From assembly GCA_018267915.1 (NCBI GenBank), contig JAFDXN010000060.1:186001-250000 (forward strand): DNA of 64,000 nucleotides, given 5' to 3'. The position numbers were made by a program, and so were the translations under genes. How positions within the stretch are numbered: the first letter of the stretch is position 1; every line of letters begins with the position of its first letter. Below the pieces are notes generated by a model that saw nothing but the letters and a program-made list of their open reading frames with translations, searched no databases and was not told the origin of the DNA. Positions 36,709 through 45,476 of this stretch are shown here, piece by piece. The stretch is from Bacteroidota bacterium (GTDB lineage Bacteria; Bacteroidota; Bacteroidia; Chitinophagales; Chitinophagaceae).

Positions 36709-37347
36709 ATGACGAAACGCTTCTGGCGTAATACCGTATTGATAGCCATACTGATCGTTACTACATCGGTGTGGATAATCGACTATTGGGTTACCTCATC
36801 TACCAGGGCGCAGATATATACCGACATCCCCGCAATGCCGAAGAATAAAGTTGGATTGTTGCTGGGGACTTCAAAATATCTCAGCAACGGAGGTATCAAC
36901 CCCTACTATCAGTATCGCATCAATGCAGCCGTAGCACTGTTCAATGCGGGAAAGATATCTTTTATATTAGTGAGCGGTGATAACAGTGCCGTTAATTACA
37001 ACGAACCGGAACGCATGAAGCGCGACCTCGTGGCACGTGGCATACCTGGAGAACGTGTGTTCCTTGACCACGCCGGTTTCCGGACACTGGATAGCATCTT
37101 AAGATGCAAAGATGTATTTGGTGAGAACAATTTTACCATTATATCACAACCATTTCATAACGAACGTGCGCTCTTTATTGCAAATCGTAAAGGCATATCC
37201 GCAGTTGCCTATAATGCTAAGGACGTCGAAGGGCAGAACGGTTTTAAGGTTCTTTTTCGTGAGAAGCTGGCGAGGGTAAGGATGCTGTTTGATCTCTTGC
37301 TGAACACACAGCCAAAATATTTTGGACCGCGAATAATAATAGGCTGA
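36709..37347 (+). CDS. SanA/ElyC-like DUF218 membrane protein
   Basis: This 212-aa protein has one N-terminal transmembrane helix and a DUF218/YdcF-type domain with VGLLLGTSKYL, SGDN and FHNERALFI segments, related to SanA, which affects envelope barrier function and vancomycin tolerance at high temperature in E. coli. It follows the anti-sigma gene by 28 nt and may be in the same operon, which fits an envelope theme, but its function here is inferred. Confidence 0.82.
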   Translation: MTKRFWRNTVLIAILIVTTSVWIIDYWVTSSTRAQIYTDIPAMPKNKVGLLLGTSKYLSNGGINPYYQYRINAAVALFNAGKISFILVSGDNSAVNYNEPERMKRDLVARGIPGERVFLDHAGFRTLDSILRCKDVFGENNFTIISQPFHNERALFIANRKGISAVAYNAKDVEGQNGFKVLFREKLARVRMLFDLLLNTQPKYFGPRIIIG

Positions 37348-37352
37348 AATAA

Positions 37353-37395
37353 CAGCATAAAAAAAGCCCCGCGTATCGCGGGGCTTTTTATGCTG
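37353..37395. terminator. Bidirectional hairpin terminator
   Basis: A long stem centred on GCCCCGCG TAT CGCGGGGC with flanking A/T runs and outer CAGCAT/ATGCTG lies between convergent genes. Confidence 0.9.
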
Positions 37396-37408
37396 TATAA
37401 ACTTCGTT

Positions 37409-38698
37409 TTATTTTACAAACCTGTTGATCATTGTTTCTTTATTGTTGCTCACCTTCACGATATAAATACCTGAGGCCCTACCGCTGAAGTCAATATCAG
37501 CAATATTCATCCCTTCAGCTACTTGTTGCTTAGCCTCAGCTACCTTCTGCCCATTTGCATTCAGTACCACGATGTCTGCATCGCCCGCTGCGGCCGATAC
37601 AAAGCGTACTTTAAGTGTATTGCCGGCAAGGAAAGGCATTACCATATTCGATACCCCGGTATTCGTCAGCGTAGCTTCTACAACAGGGGTGATACCGTAG
37701 TGACCGTTCATGTCTACCTGCCTGAGGCGGTACATCAGTTTGTTGTAGCCTGCTGTCGAAGCGGTAACGTCCTGGAAGCTGTACTCGTGTTTGGTGCTGC
37801 TGTTGCCCACCGCCTTTACCTTTCCGATTTGCGTGAAGTTGCGACCGTCTATAGAACGTTCAACAATAAAATAGTCTGTATTGTTCTCTGATTCAGTTTC
37901 CCAATACACGTTCACATTATTGTTCTTATCTGCTTTGCACGACAAGTTACTTAGCGTTACAGGCACCGGCCAGGTATTGATGATCACATTGTCGATACCG
38001 ATGAACCACGACAATGCACCGTTTACATTACCAACTACGTGGTGCCTGAAGGCGATGCGGCCTATTTTCGGTGTCGGAACCAGCGTTGCGTTGAGTGAAT
38101 CATGCACCTGGATCCATGGGGATGGGAACTGCGGCGCTTTGAATGCATTCGGGAACGGACGGTATTTAGTTGTGTCCATTGTCGTGTCCGAAGAGTTGAA
38201 ATATACGTTCAGCGAGTCAAGGTAGTTATTAACTATCAGCCCGGGATCAGTGGTAGTGTAATACCATATCTTGGTGGTCTGGCTGATGCTATCCACTGGC
38301 AGGAATACCCAGTTGTCGATCACTGTAAATGAGTCGTATTGATAAACAAAATTAGGACCTAAACCCATCGCCGAGTCTGCTCTGGAATACAGGAAGCCAT
38401 CCGTGGCGTCAAAGGGAACAATATTAAATGCGCCGTGCAGACTGGCAGTTGCAGGCGAGTCGGGTCCTAATGCCCATCCGCCAAGTTGGTGACCGGGACT
38501 GCGGAAATGAGGCCCGGCGGCAAGTGTGCTATGCGACAGATTTGAATCGACCCAACCGGCAGGGAATGTCGATGTACTCCATGCAGTGTTAAAGTCTTCG
38601 GTAATTGTGATGGGATAAGGCTGGGCATTTATCAACCCGGAAGCCAGCAGCAACGAAACGATAACGATTGCTTTACCTATACGTAATAATTTTTTCAT
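37409..38698 (-). CDS. T9SS-sorted secreted protein with anchor-J-like domain
   Basis: This 429-aa secreted protein has a signal peptide (about residues 1-25) and an N-terminal region (about 35-240) beginning TITEDFNTAWSTSTFPAGW, like choice-of-anchor J domains. Its C-terminus (about 340-429) is a type A sorting domain with NANGQKVAEAKQQVAEGMN and the tail SGIYIVKVSNNKETMINRFVK (in part). A fibronectin-like region with SCKADKNNNVNVYWETESENNTDYFIVERS precedes the tail. The real role is unknown. Confidence 0.83.
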   Translation of the reverse strand: MKKLLRIGKAIVIVSLLLASGLINAQPYPITITEDFNTAWSTSTFPAGWVDSNLSHSTLAAGPHFRSPGHQLGGWALGPDSPATASLHGAFNIVPFDATDGFLYSRADSAMGLGPNFVYQYDSFTVIDNWVFLPVDSISQTTKIWYYTTTDPGLIVNNYLDSLNVYFNSSDTTMDTTKYRPFPNAFKAPQFPSPWIQVHDSLNATLVPTPKIGRIAFRHHVVGNVNGALSWFIGIDNVIINTWPVPVTLSNLSCKADKNNNVNVYWETESENNTDYFIVERSIDGRNFTQIGKVKAVGNSSTKHEYSFQDVTASTAGYNKLMYRLRQVDMNGHYGITPVVEATLTNTGVSNMVMPFLAGNTLKVRFVSAAAGDADIVVLNANGQKVAEAKQQVAEGMNIADIDFSGRASGIYIVKVSNNKETMINRFVK

Positions 38699-38743
38699 AA
38701 ACAGCTATACAGTACTTTTAAAGGGTAAATGTTAACACTATCC

Positions 38744-38751
38744 CAAAGATA
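38744..38751 (-). promoter_or_regulatory. -7 box of the 429-aa T9SS gene
   Basis: TATCTTTG on the minus strand matches TAnnTTTG exactly, 45 nt upstream of the ATG at 38698. Confidence 0.5.
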
Positions 38752-38881
38752 ACGAAAACACTTGCATAAAAGATCGGGATTTTTATCTTTTAAAAATTCA
38801 TATGTTTTTGATCTTTCCTCTCATACTTACTAACTAAATATTATTTTCGTTTGAAGAATTTACCTCCGGGCCAATAAAGAA

Positions 38882-41800
38882 ATGAAGAGATATATACTAA
38901 CCTTCTTGTTTTTACACCTTGCCTGCATCGTTCTCGCCCAGGCGCTAAATGACAACACCTACCGAACCAGCAAAAATCCGCTGTACTGGCAGAATCGTAA
39001 ACCGGATAATGCATACTGGCAGCAGGATGTGGCCTATACTATCAGGGCGAAAATGGACGAGGATAAGAATATGATAGACGGTTCTGAATTGCTTTACTAC
39101 TGGAATAATTCGCCTGATACGCTCACGGTACTCTATTTCCATTTGTTTCAGAACGCGTTCATAAAGGGCTCCCGTCTTTACAATCTTTATCTGGCTAATA
39201 AGCAAAAGCCGCACCTGGGCAAGTACGAAAGTCAGGGCTTGGGCATCGTGGTTACGAGTATGTCTGTAGACTATAATCCTGTGGATGTAGAGCTTGACAA
39301 TACGGTTATGAAAGTGCAGTTGCGCCAGCCACTATTCCCCGGTAGCCGTGCCGCGATAAAAATTGACTTTCAAACCTATTACGATAATGGTTCCATTCGT
39401 CGCCGCATGAAGATGTATGATGCCTGGGGATTTAAACATTATAACGGCACGCAGTGGTTCCCAAAGATATGTGTGTACGACCGCAAGTTCGGCTGGGATA
39501 CATACCAGCATCTTAACAGGGAGTTCTACGGCGATTTCGGTTCGTACGATGTGACACTCGATTTTCCCTCCAACTACATACTGGAAGCAACGGGGGTATT
39601 ACAGGATCGCAAAAAGACCCTGCCTGATACACTGCGGGAAAAGCTCGACGTAAAGAATTTTGCTAACAAGAAGTGGGACGAAGCACCCTCTGTCGTGATC
39701 CCTTATAAAAAAGGGGAGCGCCGCGAATGGCATTTTAAAGCCGACAATGTTCACGATTTCGCCTTCACTGCCGATCCTACCTACCGTATAGGTACAGCTT
39801 ATTGGAAAGACATTGAGTGTGTTGCCATCGTCCAGGAGCCACATGCATCGGGCTGGCAGCACGCAGCCGAATATGTGGCAAAGATCATTCAAACCTTCTC
39901 TGAAGACATCGGGATGTACCAATATCCCAAGATGGTGGCAGCCGACGCGGCCGACGGCATGGAGTACCCGATGCTGAGGCTCGATGGGGGGCGCGAACCC
40001 GGTTTCCATGGGCTGTTGGTACATGAGATCGGGCACAATTGGTTTTACGGCATGGTTGGCAACAACGAAACCTATCGTGCATCTCTCGATGAAGGTTTTA
40101 CCCAGTTTCTCACATCATGGGGCTTACGCCGCATAGATGGGGATACGGAAATTCGCGACAGGCAAAAATCCTGGTACAGGAGGCTTTTTGCTGAACCCGT
40201 AAATACTATGGACCGCAATACGCTTTATGGCTATACGGTCACTGCGCTCAACCAAAATGAGTTGCCGCTTAATACACATTCCGACGACTTTCATAGCGCA
40301 CTCGATCATGGTGGCGGCTACGGGATGGTATATTACAAGACGGCATCTATGCTATACAACCTTCAGTATGTGCTCGGTGATTCTTTGTTTCACAGCGCCC
40401 TGAAACACTACTTCGCGCAGTGGCGCTTCGCACATCCTTATTTTGAAGACTTCAGGGCTTCGATCATTAACTATACCCATGTCGACCTCAACTGGTTTTT
40501 CGATGAATGGCTGGAGACCACCAAACAGATCGACTATGGAATTTCCGCTATCAAACGTATCAGCGGTTCAGACAGCTTCGCCATAAAATTCAAGCGAAAA
40601 GGCGATATGCAAATGCCGGTCGACTTCACTGTTACGGCAAAGGATGGCAGCAAGCAGACTTATACGATTCCAAATACCTGGTTCGCAAAGCAAGAGGGCA
40701 TGCAGGTGTTGTCAAAATGGTATGGGTGGGGTAAAATGTATCCGACATATACTGCGCATGTGCCGGCTCCTGCCGGCATCAGGTCGGTACAGATAGATAC
40801 ATCATATCGGCTGGCCGACAGGGATTGGGAGGACAATTATAAAACCCGTGGCCTGCCATTCAGGCCACAGGCTCTCAAACTGAAATTCGATGGTGGCCTT
40901 GGCGGCCCTGCAGATAGGAGACATTACCGCATGTATTGGCGCCCCGACCTTTGGTGGAACCCGGTTGACGGCATCAAGGCGGGTCTGCACATCGAGGGCG
41001 ACTATATGCATACCCTGCATAACCTCGACGCCTCGATATGGTGGAACACCCACGTCTTGCAAGACTCGCGTTATGGGGTCTATGTCAACGAAGGCTGGTA
41101 CGACAGGTATGCGCCTGTCAATTATTCGTTCAACTACATGTCACCCCTGAGTCGTAAATATCCAAAGCTTCAGCTGCAGCTTAATAGCCGTTTTCTGGAC
41201 GGACTATGGTATCACAGGGGCGGGTTCAACTGGCTGTTCAGCGAACAGAACACTGTTAGGCTCTTTGCACAAACCATGTGGCGTAAGGATAGCAATGCGC
41301 TTAACTACCTGATTTATCCTACTGAATGGAGCAGTATGCCTGCGAACGCTAACTCGTCTGTCAATCTTGAATGGACACATAAGTACAATTACCTGAAAGG
41401 TGCAGGCATGTATACGCTTAGCGCTCGTGCACCGTTCCTCGCCAACGGCGCTGGCAAGGCGTTTAACTATGCCTATGCTCAATTGGAATCGATCAATTAT
41501 AACCGGTTGGGTAAACTGGAAGTTCGCACTCGTTTATTTGGCCGCTATGGAACAGGAACAAATATCCCTTTTGAGAGCGCCCTGTTCCTCGCCGGTGCAA
41601 ACCCTGAATCTTTGATGGAGGATAAGTACACCCGCACACGTGGTTTTATTCCTGAAGAATGGCAGGATATCTCTCGTTTCCAGACCAATCATTTTCAGCA
41701 GGGTGGAGGCTTAAATCTAAGGGCATATTCTGGATACTTTGTTGCCGATGAAAGAGGTGGAAATGTGCTGATCGGGTATAAAGGTCGCAGTGGCGCTTCC

Positions 41801-42148
41801 GGTAGCATCGAACTTGACGTTGATGATTACTTTCCTTTCAGGCCTAAGTTTACTAGAAACTGGCTGCATGCTGATGTGTATGCTTTTGCAGATGCAGGCA
41901 TTATCCAGCTAAGCAATATTGCAAGCACAGCAAGCTTTTACAACATTATGCCAACTAACAAATGGAGCGATGTCCGTGTCGACGCTGGGGCAGGCGTGGC
42001 AATTACGATAAAGAGTTGGGGCGTGTTTGAAAAGGCAAGGCCATTGACTATCCGTTTCGATGTGCCGGTATTTATAAACAGGCCGCCTTATGCTAATCCG
42101 CAATATGCAACCTTCCGTTATGTCGTGGGGATCAACAGGAGCTTTTAA
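38882..42148 (+). CDS. M1-family zinc metallopeptidase (long form)
   Basis: This 1088-aa secreted protein has a signal peptide (about residues 1-19) and a complete M1 zinc site: HEIGH with His381, Glu382 and His385, followed by Glu404 in LDEGF (HExxH-x18-E). M1 enzymes trim N-terminal residues from peptides. The long C-terminal half (about 610-1088), rich in aromatic beta-strands with WRPDLWWNPVDG and YAFADAGI, looks like an extra beta-structured region, perhaps an outer-membrane barrel. The protein ends RSF with no sorting domain, so it may sit in the outer membrane. Its stop overlaps the convergent PurF-like gene. Confidence 0.9.
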   Translation: MKRYILTFLFLHLACIVLAQALNDNTYRTSKNPLYWQNRKPDNAYWQQDVAYTIRAKMDEDKNMIDGSELLYYWNNSPDTLTVLYFHLFQNAFIKGSRLYNLYLANKQKPHLGKYESQGLGIVVTSMSVDYNPVDVELDNTVMKVQLRQPLFPGSRAAIKIDFQTYYDNGSIRRRMKMYDAWGFKHYNGTQWFPKICVYDRKFGWDTYQHLNREFYGDFGSYDVTLDFPSNYILEATGVLQDRKKTLPDTLREKLDVKNFANKKWDEAPSVVIPYKKGERREWHFKADNVHDFAFTADPTYRIGTAYWKDIECVAIVQEPHASGWQHAAEYVAKIIQTFSEDIGMYQYPKMVAADAADGMEYPMLRLDGGREPGFHGLLVHEIGHNWFYGMVGNNETYRASLDEGFTQFLTSWGLRRIDGDTEIRDRQKSWYRRLFAEPVNTMDRNTLYGYTVTALNQNELPLNTHSDDFHSALDHGGGYGMVYYKTASMLYNLQYVLGDSLFHSALKHYFAQWRFAHPYFEDFRASIINYTHVDLNWFFDEWLETTKQIDYGISAIKRISGSDSFAIKFKRKGDMQMPVDFTVTAKDGSKQTYTIPNTWFAKQEGMQVLSKWYGWGKMYPTYTAHVPAPAGIRSVQIDTSYRLADRDWEDNYKTRGLPFRPQALKLKFDGGLGGPADRRHYRMYWRPDLWWNPVDGIKAGLHIEGDYMHTLHNLDASIWWNTHVLQDSRYGVYVNEGWYDRYAPVNYSFNYMSPLSRKYPKLQLQLNSRFLDGLWYHRGGFNWLFSEQNTVRLFAQTMWRKDSNALNYLIYPTEWSSMPANANSSVNLEWTHKYNYLKGAGMYTLSARAPFLANGAGKAFNYAYAQLESINYNRLGKLEVRTRLFGRYGTGTNIPFESALFLAGANPESLMEDKYTRTRGFIPEEWQDISRFQTNHFQQGGGLNLRAYSGYFVADERGGNVLIGYKGRSGASGSIELDVDDYFPFRPKFTRNWLHADVYAFADAGIIQLSNIASTASFYNIMPTNKWSDVRVDAGAGVAITIKSWGVFEKARPLTIRFDVPVFINRPPYANPQYATFRYVVGINRSF

Positions 42149-43992
42149 TAACCCCTTCCTTCCTTGCGGTCCATATAGTTCATGAACGCACGGTTCGCAA
42201 CCTTGTTGCCACCGGGGGTGGGGTAGTTACCGGTAAAGTACCAGTCACCCTTGTTATGTGGGCAGGCATCATAGAGGCCTTCCAGGCTTTGATAGATCAC
42301 ATCTACCTCCGCGCTTACATCCGACGGGCGTAGCATTTCAGCAATCTTCTTACTGATCTCTTCAGGGGTAAATGGTTCGTAAACACCTTTTGCATAGTTA
42401 CATTCATTCAGCTTTCCTTCTTTCTCGGCTTGTTTGCAGCGGTCATTTATTTCGTCCAGCAGCTTTTCTTTTCCCTGGTCTTTCAGCAAGCCTACAGCTG
42501 CCTGGAAAGCTATGAAATCGCCCATGCGGCTCATGTCGATACCGTAACAGTCGGGGAACCGTATCTGTGGTGCTGACGAGACGATGATGATACGTTTCGG
42601 ACCTAGCCTGTCAAGCATCTTGATGATGCTCTCCCGTAATGTAGTGCCTCTCACTATTGAATCATCTATAACAACCAGGGTGTCAACCCCGCGCTCCACG
42701 GTGCCGTAAGTAATATCATACACATGCTGCACCATTTCGTTACGCGATGTGTCTTCGGTAATGAAGGTGCGCATCTTGACGTCTTTTATTGCTACTTTCT
42801 CAATACGCACGCGCCTGTTGATGATCTCACGCATTTCCTCTTCGGTCATCGTGTCGCGGTGCGAAAGGATCTTCTTAAGCTTTGTCTCTTTGAGATAGTC
42901 CTCCAGCCCCTTTATCAAGCCATAGAAAGCTGTCTCAGCAGTGTTGGGAATGAATGAGACTATTGTGTGCTTTAGGTCGTTATTCACCGCTTTCAGCACT
43001 CTTGCAGCCAGGTTGCGGCCAAGTTGCATACGCTCGCGGTAGATCTCCGGATCGCTGCCCCGGCTAAAATATATCCTTTCGAAACTGCAGGCCTTGTGTT
43101 CCTTTTCCGGTAGTATTTGCGGATTGCTGAATGTACCACCGGCTGATACTATTATAGCATGGCCTGGTTGCAGTTCCTGTACATCTTCTTTCGTTACATT
43201 GAAAGCCGTCATGATCGCAGGCCTTTCTGAGGCTGCTACTACGATCTCATCATTTTTATAAAAGTACGCCGGTCTTATACCATTGGCGTCCCGCATTACA
43301 AAGCTGTCTCCGTTACCCACCAATCCGCTGCACACATAACCTCCGTCAAAATGGGAGGCTGCCTGCTTTAATACACCCTCCAGGTTCAGTGCCTGTGGGT
43401 TTGTTTCATCCGCCATGCACAGGTAATAGTGCACTGTTTCTATCATAGCGCCCAGGTCACTCTCGCGTATGGTGGTCGTTGGATGTGCATCCAGCATGGC
43501 AAAGAGCTCGTCGGTATTCACGAGATTAAAATTACCCGCCATTGTCAGGTTTCGGGCGGGGTTGATATGCGGTTTGAAGAAGGGGTGGCAAAACTCCACA
43601 TTGTTCCTGCCCTGTGTGCCGTAGCGCAGGTGGCCCAGCAACACCTCGCCCATAAATCGTAAGTATCCTTTCAGCAGACCGGGGTACTTGCGGATATCAG
43701 GATAGTTTTTCTCCAGCTCGCCTACCTCTTGCTGTATATTCTGGAATATCTGTCCTATCGCCTGCGGGCCACTTATACGCAGCCTGTGCATGAACTGGTG
43801 TCCCGGTTCAATGTTTAGCTTCACGGTGGCCACGCCCGCCCCGTCCTGCCCCCTGTTGTGCTGTTTTTCCATCAGCAGGTAAAGCTTGTTGAGGCCGTAG
43901 AAGGCAGTTCCGTATTTGCGGTGGTAGTAAGCCAGTGGTTTCAGCAGGCGGATGTAAGCAAGTCCACATTCGTGGCGTATCGCGTCAGACAT
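42145..43992 (-). CDS. PurF-like glutamine amidotransferase/phosphoribosyltransferase
   Basis: This 615-aa enzyme matches amidophosphoribosyltransferase, which starts purine synthesis from PRPP and glutamine, but it is longer than usual PurF (about 470-510 aa). It has Cys9 in HECGLAYIRL, preceded by a short propeptide-like leader, then an RGQDGAGVA segment of the glutaminase domain. The PRPP-binding motif VVIDDSIVRGTT (about residues 438-450) is intact. Similar long PurF-like proteins are annotated in Bacteroidota, so this may be a second, specialised enzyme. A near-leaderless promoter lies upstream. Confidence 0.88.
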   Translation of the reverse strand: MSDAIRHECGLAYIRLLKPLAYYHRKYGTAFYGLNKLYLLMEKQHNRGQDGAGVATVKLNIEPGHQFMHRLRISGPQAIGQIFQNIQQEVGELEKNYPDIRKYPGLLKGYLRFMGEVLLGHLRYGTQGRNNVEFCHPFFKPHINPARNLTMAGNFNLVNTDELFAMLDAHPTTTIRESDLGAMIETVHYYLCMADETNPQALNLEGVLKQAASHFDGGYVCSGLVGNGDSFVMRDANGIRPAYFYKNDEIVVAASERPAIMTAFNVTKEDVQELQPGHAIIVSAGGTFSNPQILPEKEHKACSFERIYFSRGSDPEIYRERMQLGRNLAARVLKAVNNDLKHTIVSFIPNTAETAFYGLIKGLEDYLKETKLKKILSHRDTMTEEEMREIINRRVRIEKVAIKDVKMRTFITEDTSRNEMVQHVYDITYGTVERGVDTLVVIDDSIVRGTTLRESIIKMLDRLGPKRIIIVSSAPQIRFPDCYGIDMSRMGDFIAFQAAVGLLKDQGKEKLLDEINDRCKQAEKEGKLNECNYAKGVYEPFTPEEISKKIAEMLRPSDVSAEVDVIYQSLEGLYDACPHNKGDWYFTGNYPTPGGNKVANRAFMNYMDRKEGRGY

Positions 43993-43999
43993 GAGGCTG

Positions 44000-44007
44000 C
44001 AAAGATA
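44000..44007 (-). promoter_or_regulatory. -7 box of the PurF-like gene
   Basis: TATCTTTG on the minus strand matches TAnnTTTG exactly and is 7 nt from the ATG at 43992, so the leader would be minimal. Confidence 0.6.
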
Positions 44008-44019
44008 GCAAAGGTTTAG

Positions 44020-44718
44020 CTATGTTCCCTGCGTGGGAGATTGAATTTGGTGATAAGCCGATCGCTTCGTACCCGGCGGTTTGAATTGGATATTAAATAT
44101 CGTACTAATGAGCAAAGCAACCCCGATGGTCAAAATAATAGCCGTAGATAATCTTTGCAGGAACATTACTCTGCGGATGGTCAGCTTTCTGCGGATACTG
44201 TCTGCGAGGAATACTTTTATAAAGTCCAGTCCCAGGATAAGCACCAGGCAGGTCCCGAATAATACAAATCGGTAAGTGCCGGGCGTGTTGGCGGTAGCCG
44301 TTACGGCGGTTAGCCAACTAAGGATCAGCCCCGGGTTGAATGTATTAAGCAGGAAGCCACTGCTCCATATTCTGAAATAATGCCCACCGGAGATCGTGAC
44401 AGGCCCCGACGCCGGCCTTTTAGGCTTTTGTTTTTTAAAGGTGCCGATAGCCCCCACAATGATCAGGATCACCGCGGCCCCGTAGGCCATAGGTTTCTCA
44501 TACCCGGCAAGTACTTCCAGCCACGATGCGGCCACATTAGCCAATGTTACATACATGATGTCGCTCGCCGACACACCCAGTACGAAGGCAAGTCCTGCTT
44601 TATAGCTGTGGTTCAGGCTGTACTTCAATATGGCGAAGAGGGTAGGGCCCACCGAAATTGCCATGAATAAGCCAAGCAATAAGCCCTTAACGACCGCGTC
44701 TATCAAATGCGCTTGCAT
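44020..44718 (-). CDS. LysE-family amino acid exporter
   Basis: This 232-aa membrane protein has about six hydrophobic segments and the family's early GLFMAISVGPTLFAIL pattern, followed by GLAFVLGVSASDIMYV. LysE/RhtB-type proteins export amino acids or related compounds. A possible -7-like sequence lies close upstream. Its substrate is unknown. The C-terminal tail is soluble and polar, ending near QSPTQGT. Confidence 0.85.
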   Translation of the reverse strand: MQAHLIDAVVKGLLLGLFMAISVGPTLFAILKYSLNHSYKAGLAFVLGVSASDIMYVTLANVAASWLEVLAGYEKPMAYGAAVILIIVGAIGTFKKQKPKRPASGPVTISGGHYFRIWSSGFLLNTFNPGLILSWLTAVTATANTPGTYRFVLFGTCLVLILGLDFIKVFLADSIRRKLTIRRVMFLQRLSTAIILTIGVALLISTIFNIQFKPPGTKRSAYHQIQSPTQGT

Positions 44719-44782
44719 GCGGCAATATAGTAAGTAAATCTTGTAAGATGATGATAAAACCTGTCATAGAATTTATCTGCCT

Positions 44783-45229
44783 TTATTCGTATACGGCCAC
44801 AGTTATAGTTCGGCTTGTCTCATCAGTGCTGCTTATCGACACATGCAAATAAGGTGCACGCAGTAATTCAGGGGCTTTCTCCGGCCATTCGATCAGGCAG
44901 AGCACCTCATCTTGTTGCAGGCAGTCTTCCATACCCGCATTGATCGCTTCCTGAGTGCTGTTAAGCCGATACCAATCCATATGATAGATAACCCTGTCTT
45001 TTCCGGTTTTGTCGAAGTGATATTCGTTGATCAGCGCGAAAGTTGGGCTGCTTACACTGTCCGTTACGCCCAGTTGATCGCACAAGGCGTGGATGAAGGT
45101 GGTTTTGCCGGCCCCCAGTTCACCGCTAAAAGCCATTACCCGGTAGTCTTTTGCCGCGTTCCAGAAACTGGTAGCTGCGGCCGGTATATCGTTTAACGAA
45201 TAATCGAGCCTGAGTAGTTCCTTTGGCAT
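44783..45229 (-). CDS. tsaE: tRNA threonylcarbamoyladenosine biosynthesis ATPase
   Basis: TsaE is a small ATPase that supports TsaB-TsaD in making t6A on ANN-decoding tRNAs. The 148-aa protein carries the Walker A motif GELGAGKTT (residues 36-44) and the family motif SSPTFALINEY. The C-terminus contains LIEWPEKAPELL. It is preceded by a perfect -7 box 7 nt from its ATG, and is separated from the downstream lysE-like gene by 64 nt. Confidence 0.94.
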   Translation of the reverse strand: MPKELLRLDYSLNDIPAAATSFWNAAKDYRVMAFSGELGAGKTTFIHALCDQLGVTDSVSSPTFALINEYHFDKTGKDRVIYHMDWYRLNSTQEAINAGMEDCLQQDEVLCLIEWPEKAPELLRAPYLHVSISSTDETSRTITVAVYE

Positions 45230-45236
45230 AAGCCTG

Positions 45237-45244
45237 CAAAGCTA
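45237..45244 (-). promoter_or_regulatory. -7 box of tsaE promoter
   Basis: TAGCTTTG on the minus strand matches TAnnTTTG exactly, 7 nt from the ATG at 45229, so the transcript is probably nearly leaderless. Confidence 0.6.
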
Positions 45245-45418
45245 CGTATATCGGCCACTTAAAAAGCAGTCCATGTGCAACAAGTTGAAATTCACGGCTT
45301 TTTTCTACCGGTTCACCCAATAAAATTTTTTATAGTTTCTGTTTCTTCTTAACTTAGGCTGTTCCGTATTACTGGCGTTTTCACCCTCTGGCCAATGGTT
45401 AATTTGGAATATCCTTTC

Positions 45419-45433
45419 CCGGCATTGTGCCGG
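45419..45433. other. Short hairpin upstream of the metzincin gene
   Basis: CCGGCA pairs perfectly with TGCCGG around a TTG loop, 43 nt before the start of the secreted protease gene. It may be a leader structure or a protein-binding dyad. Confidence 0.4.
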
Positions 45434-45476
45434 AGAGGCCTGTATTGGTTAAAAAATAAAATTCAAATAGGTATTA

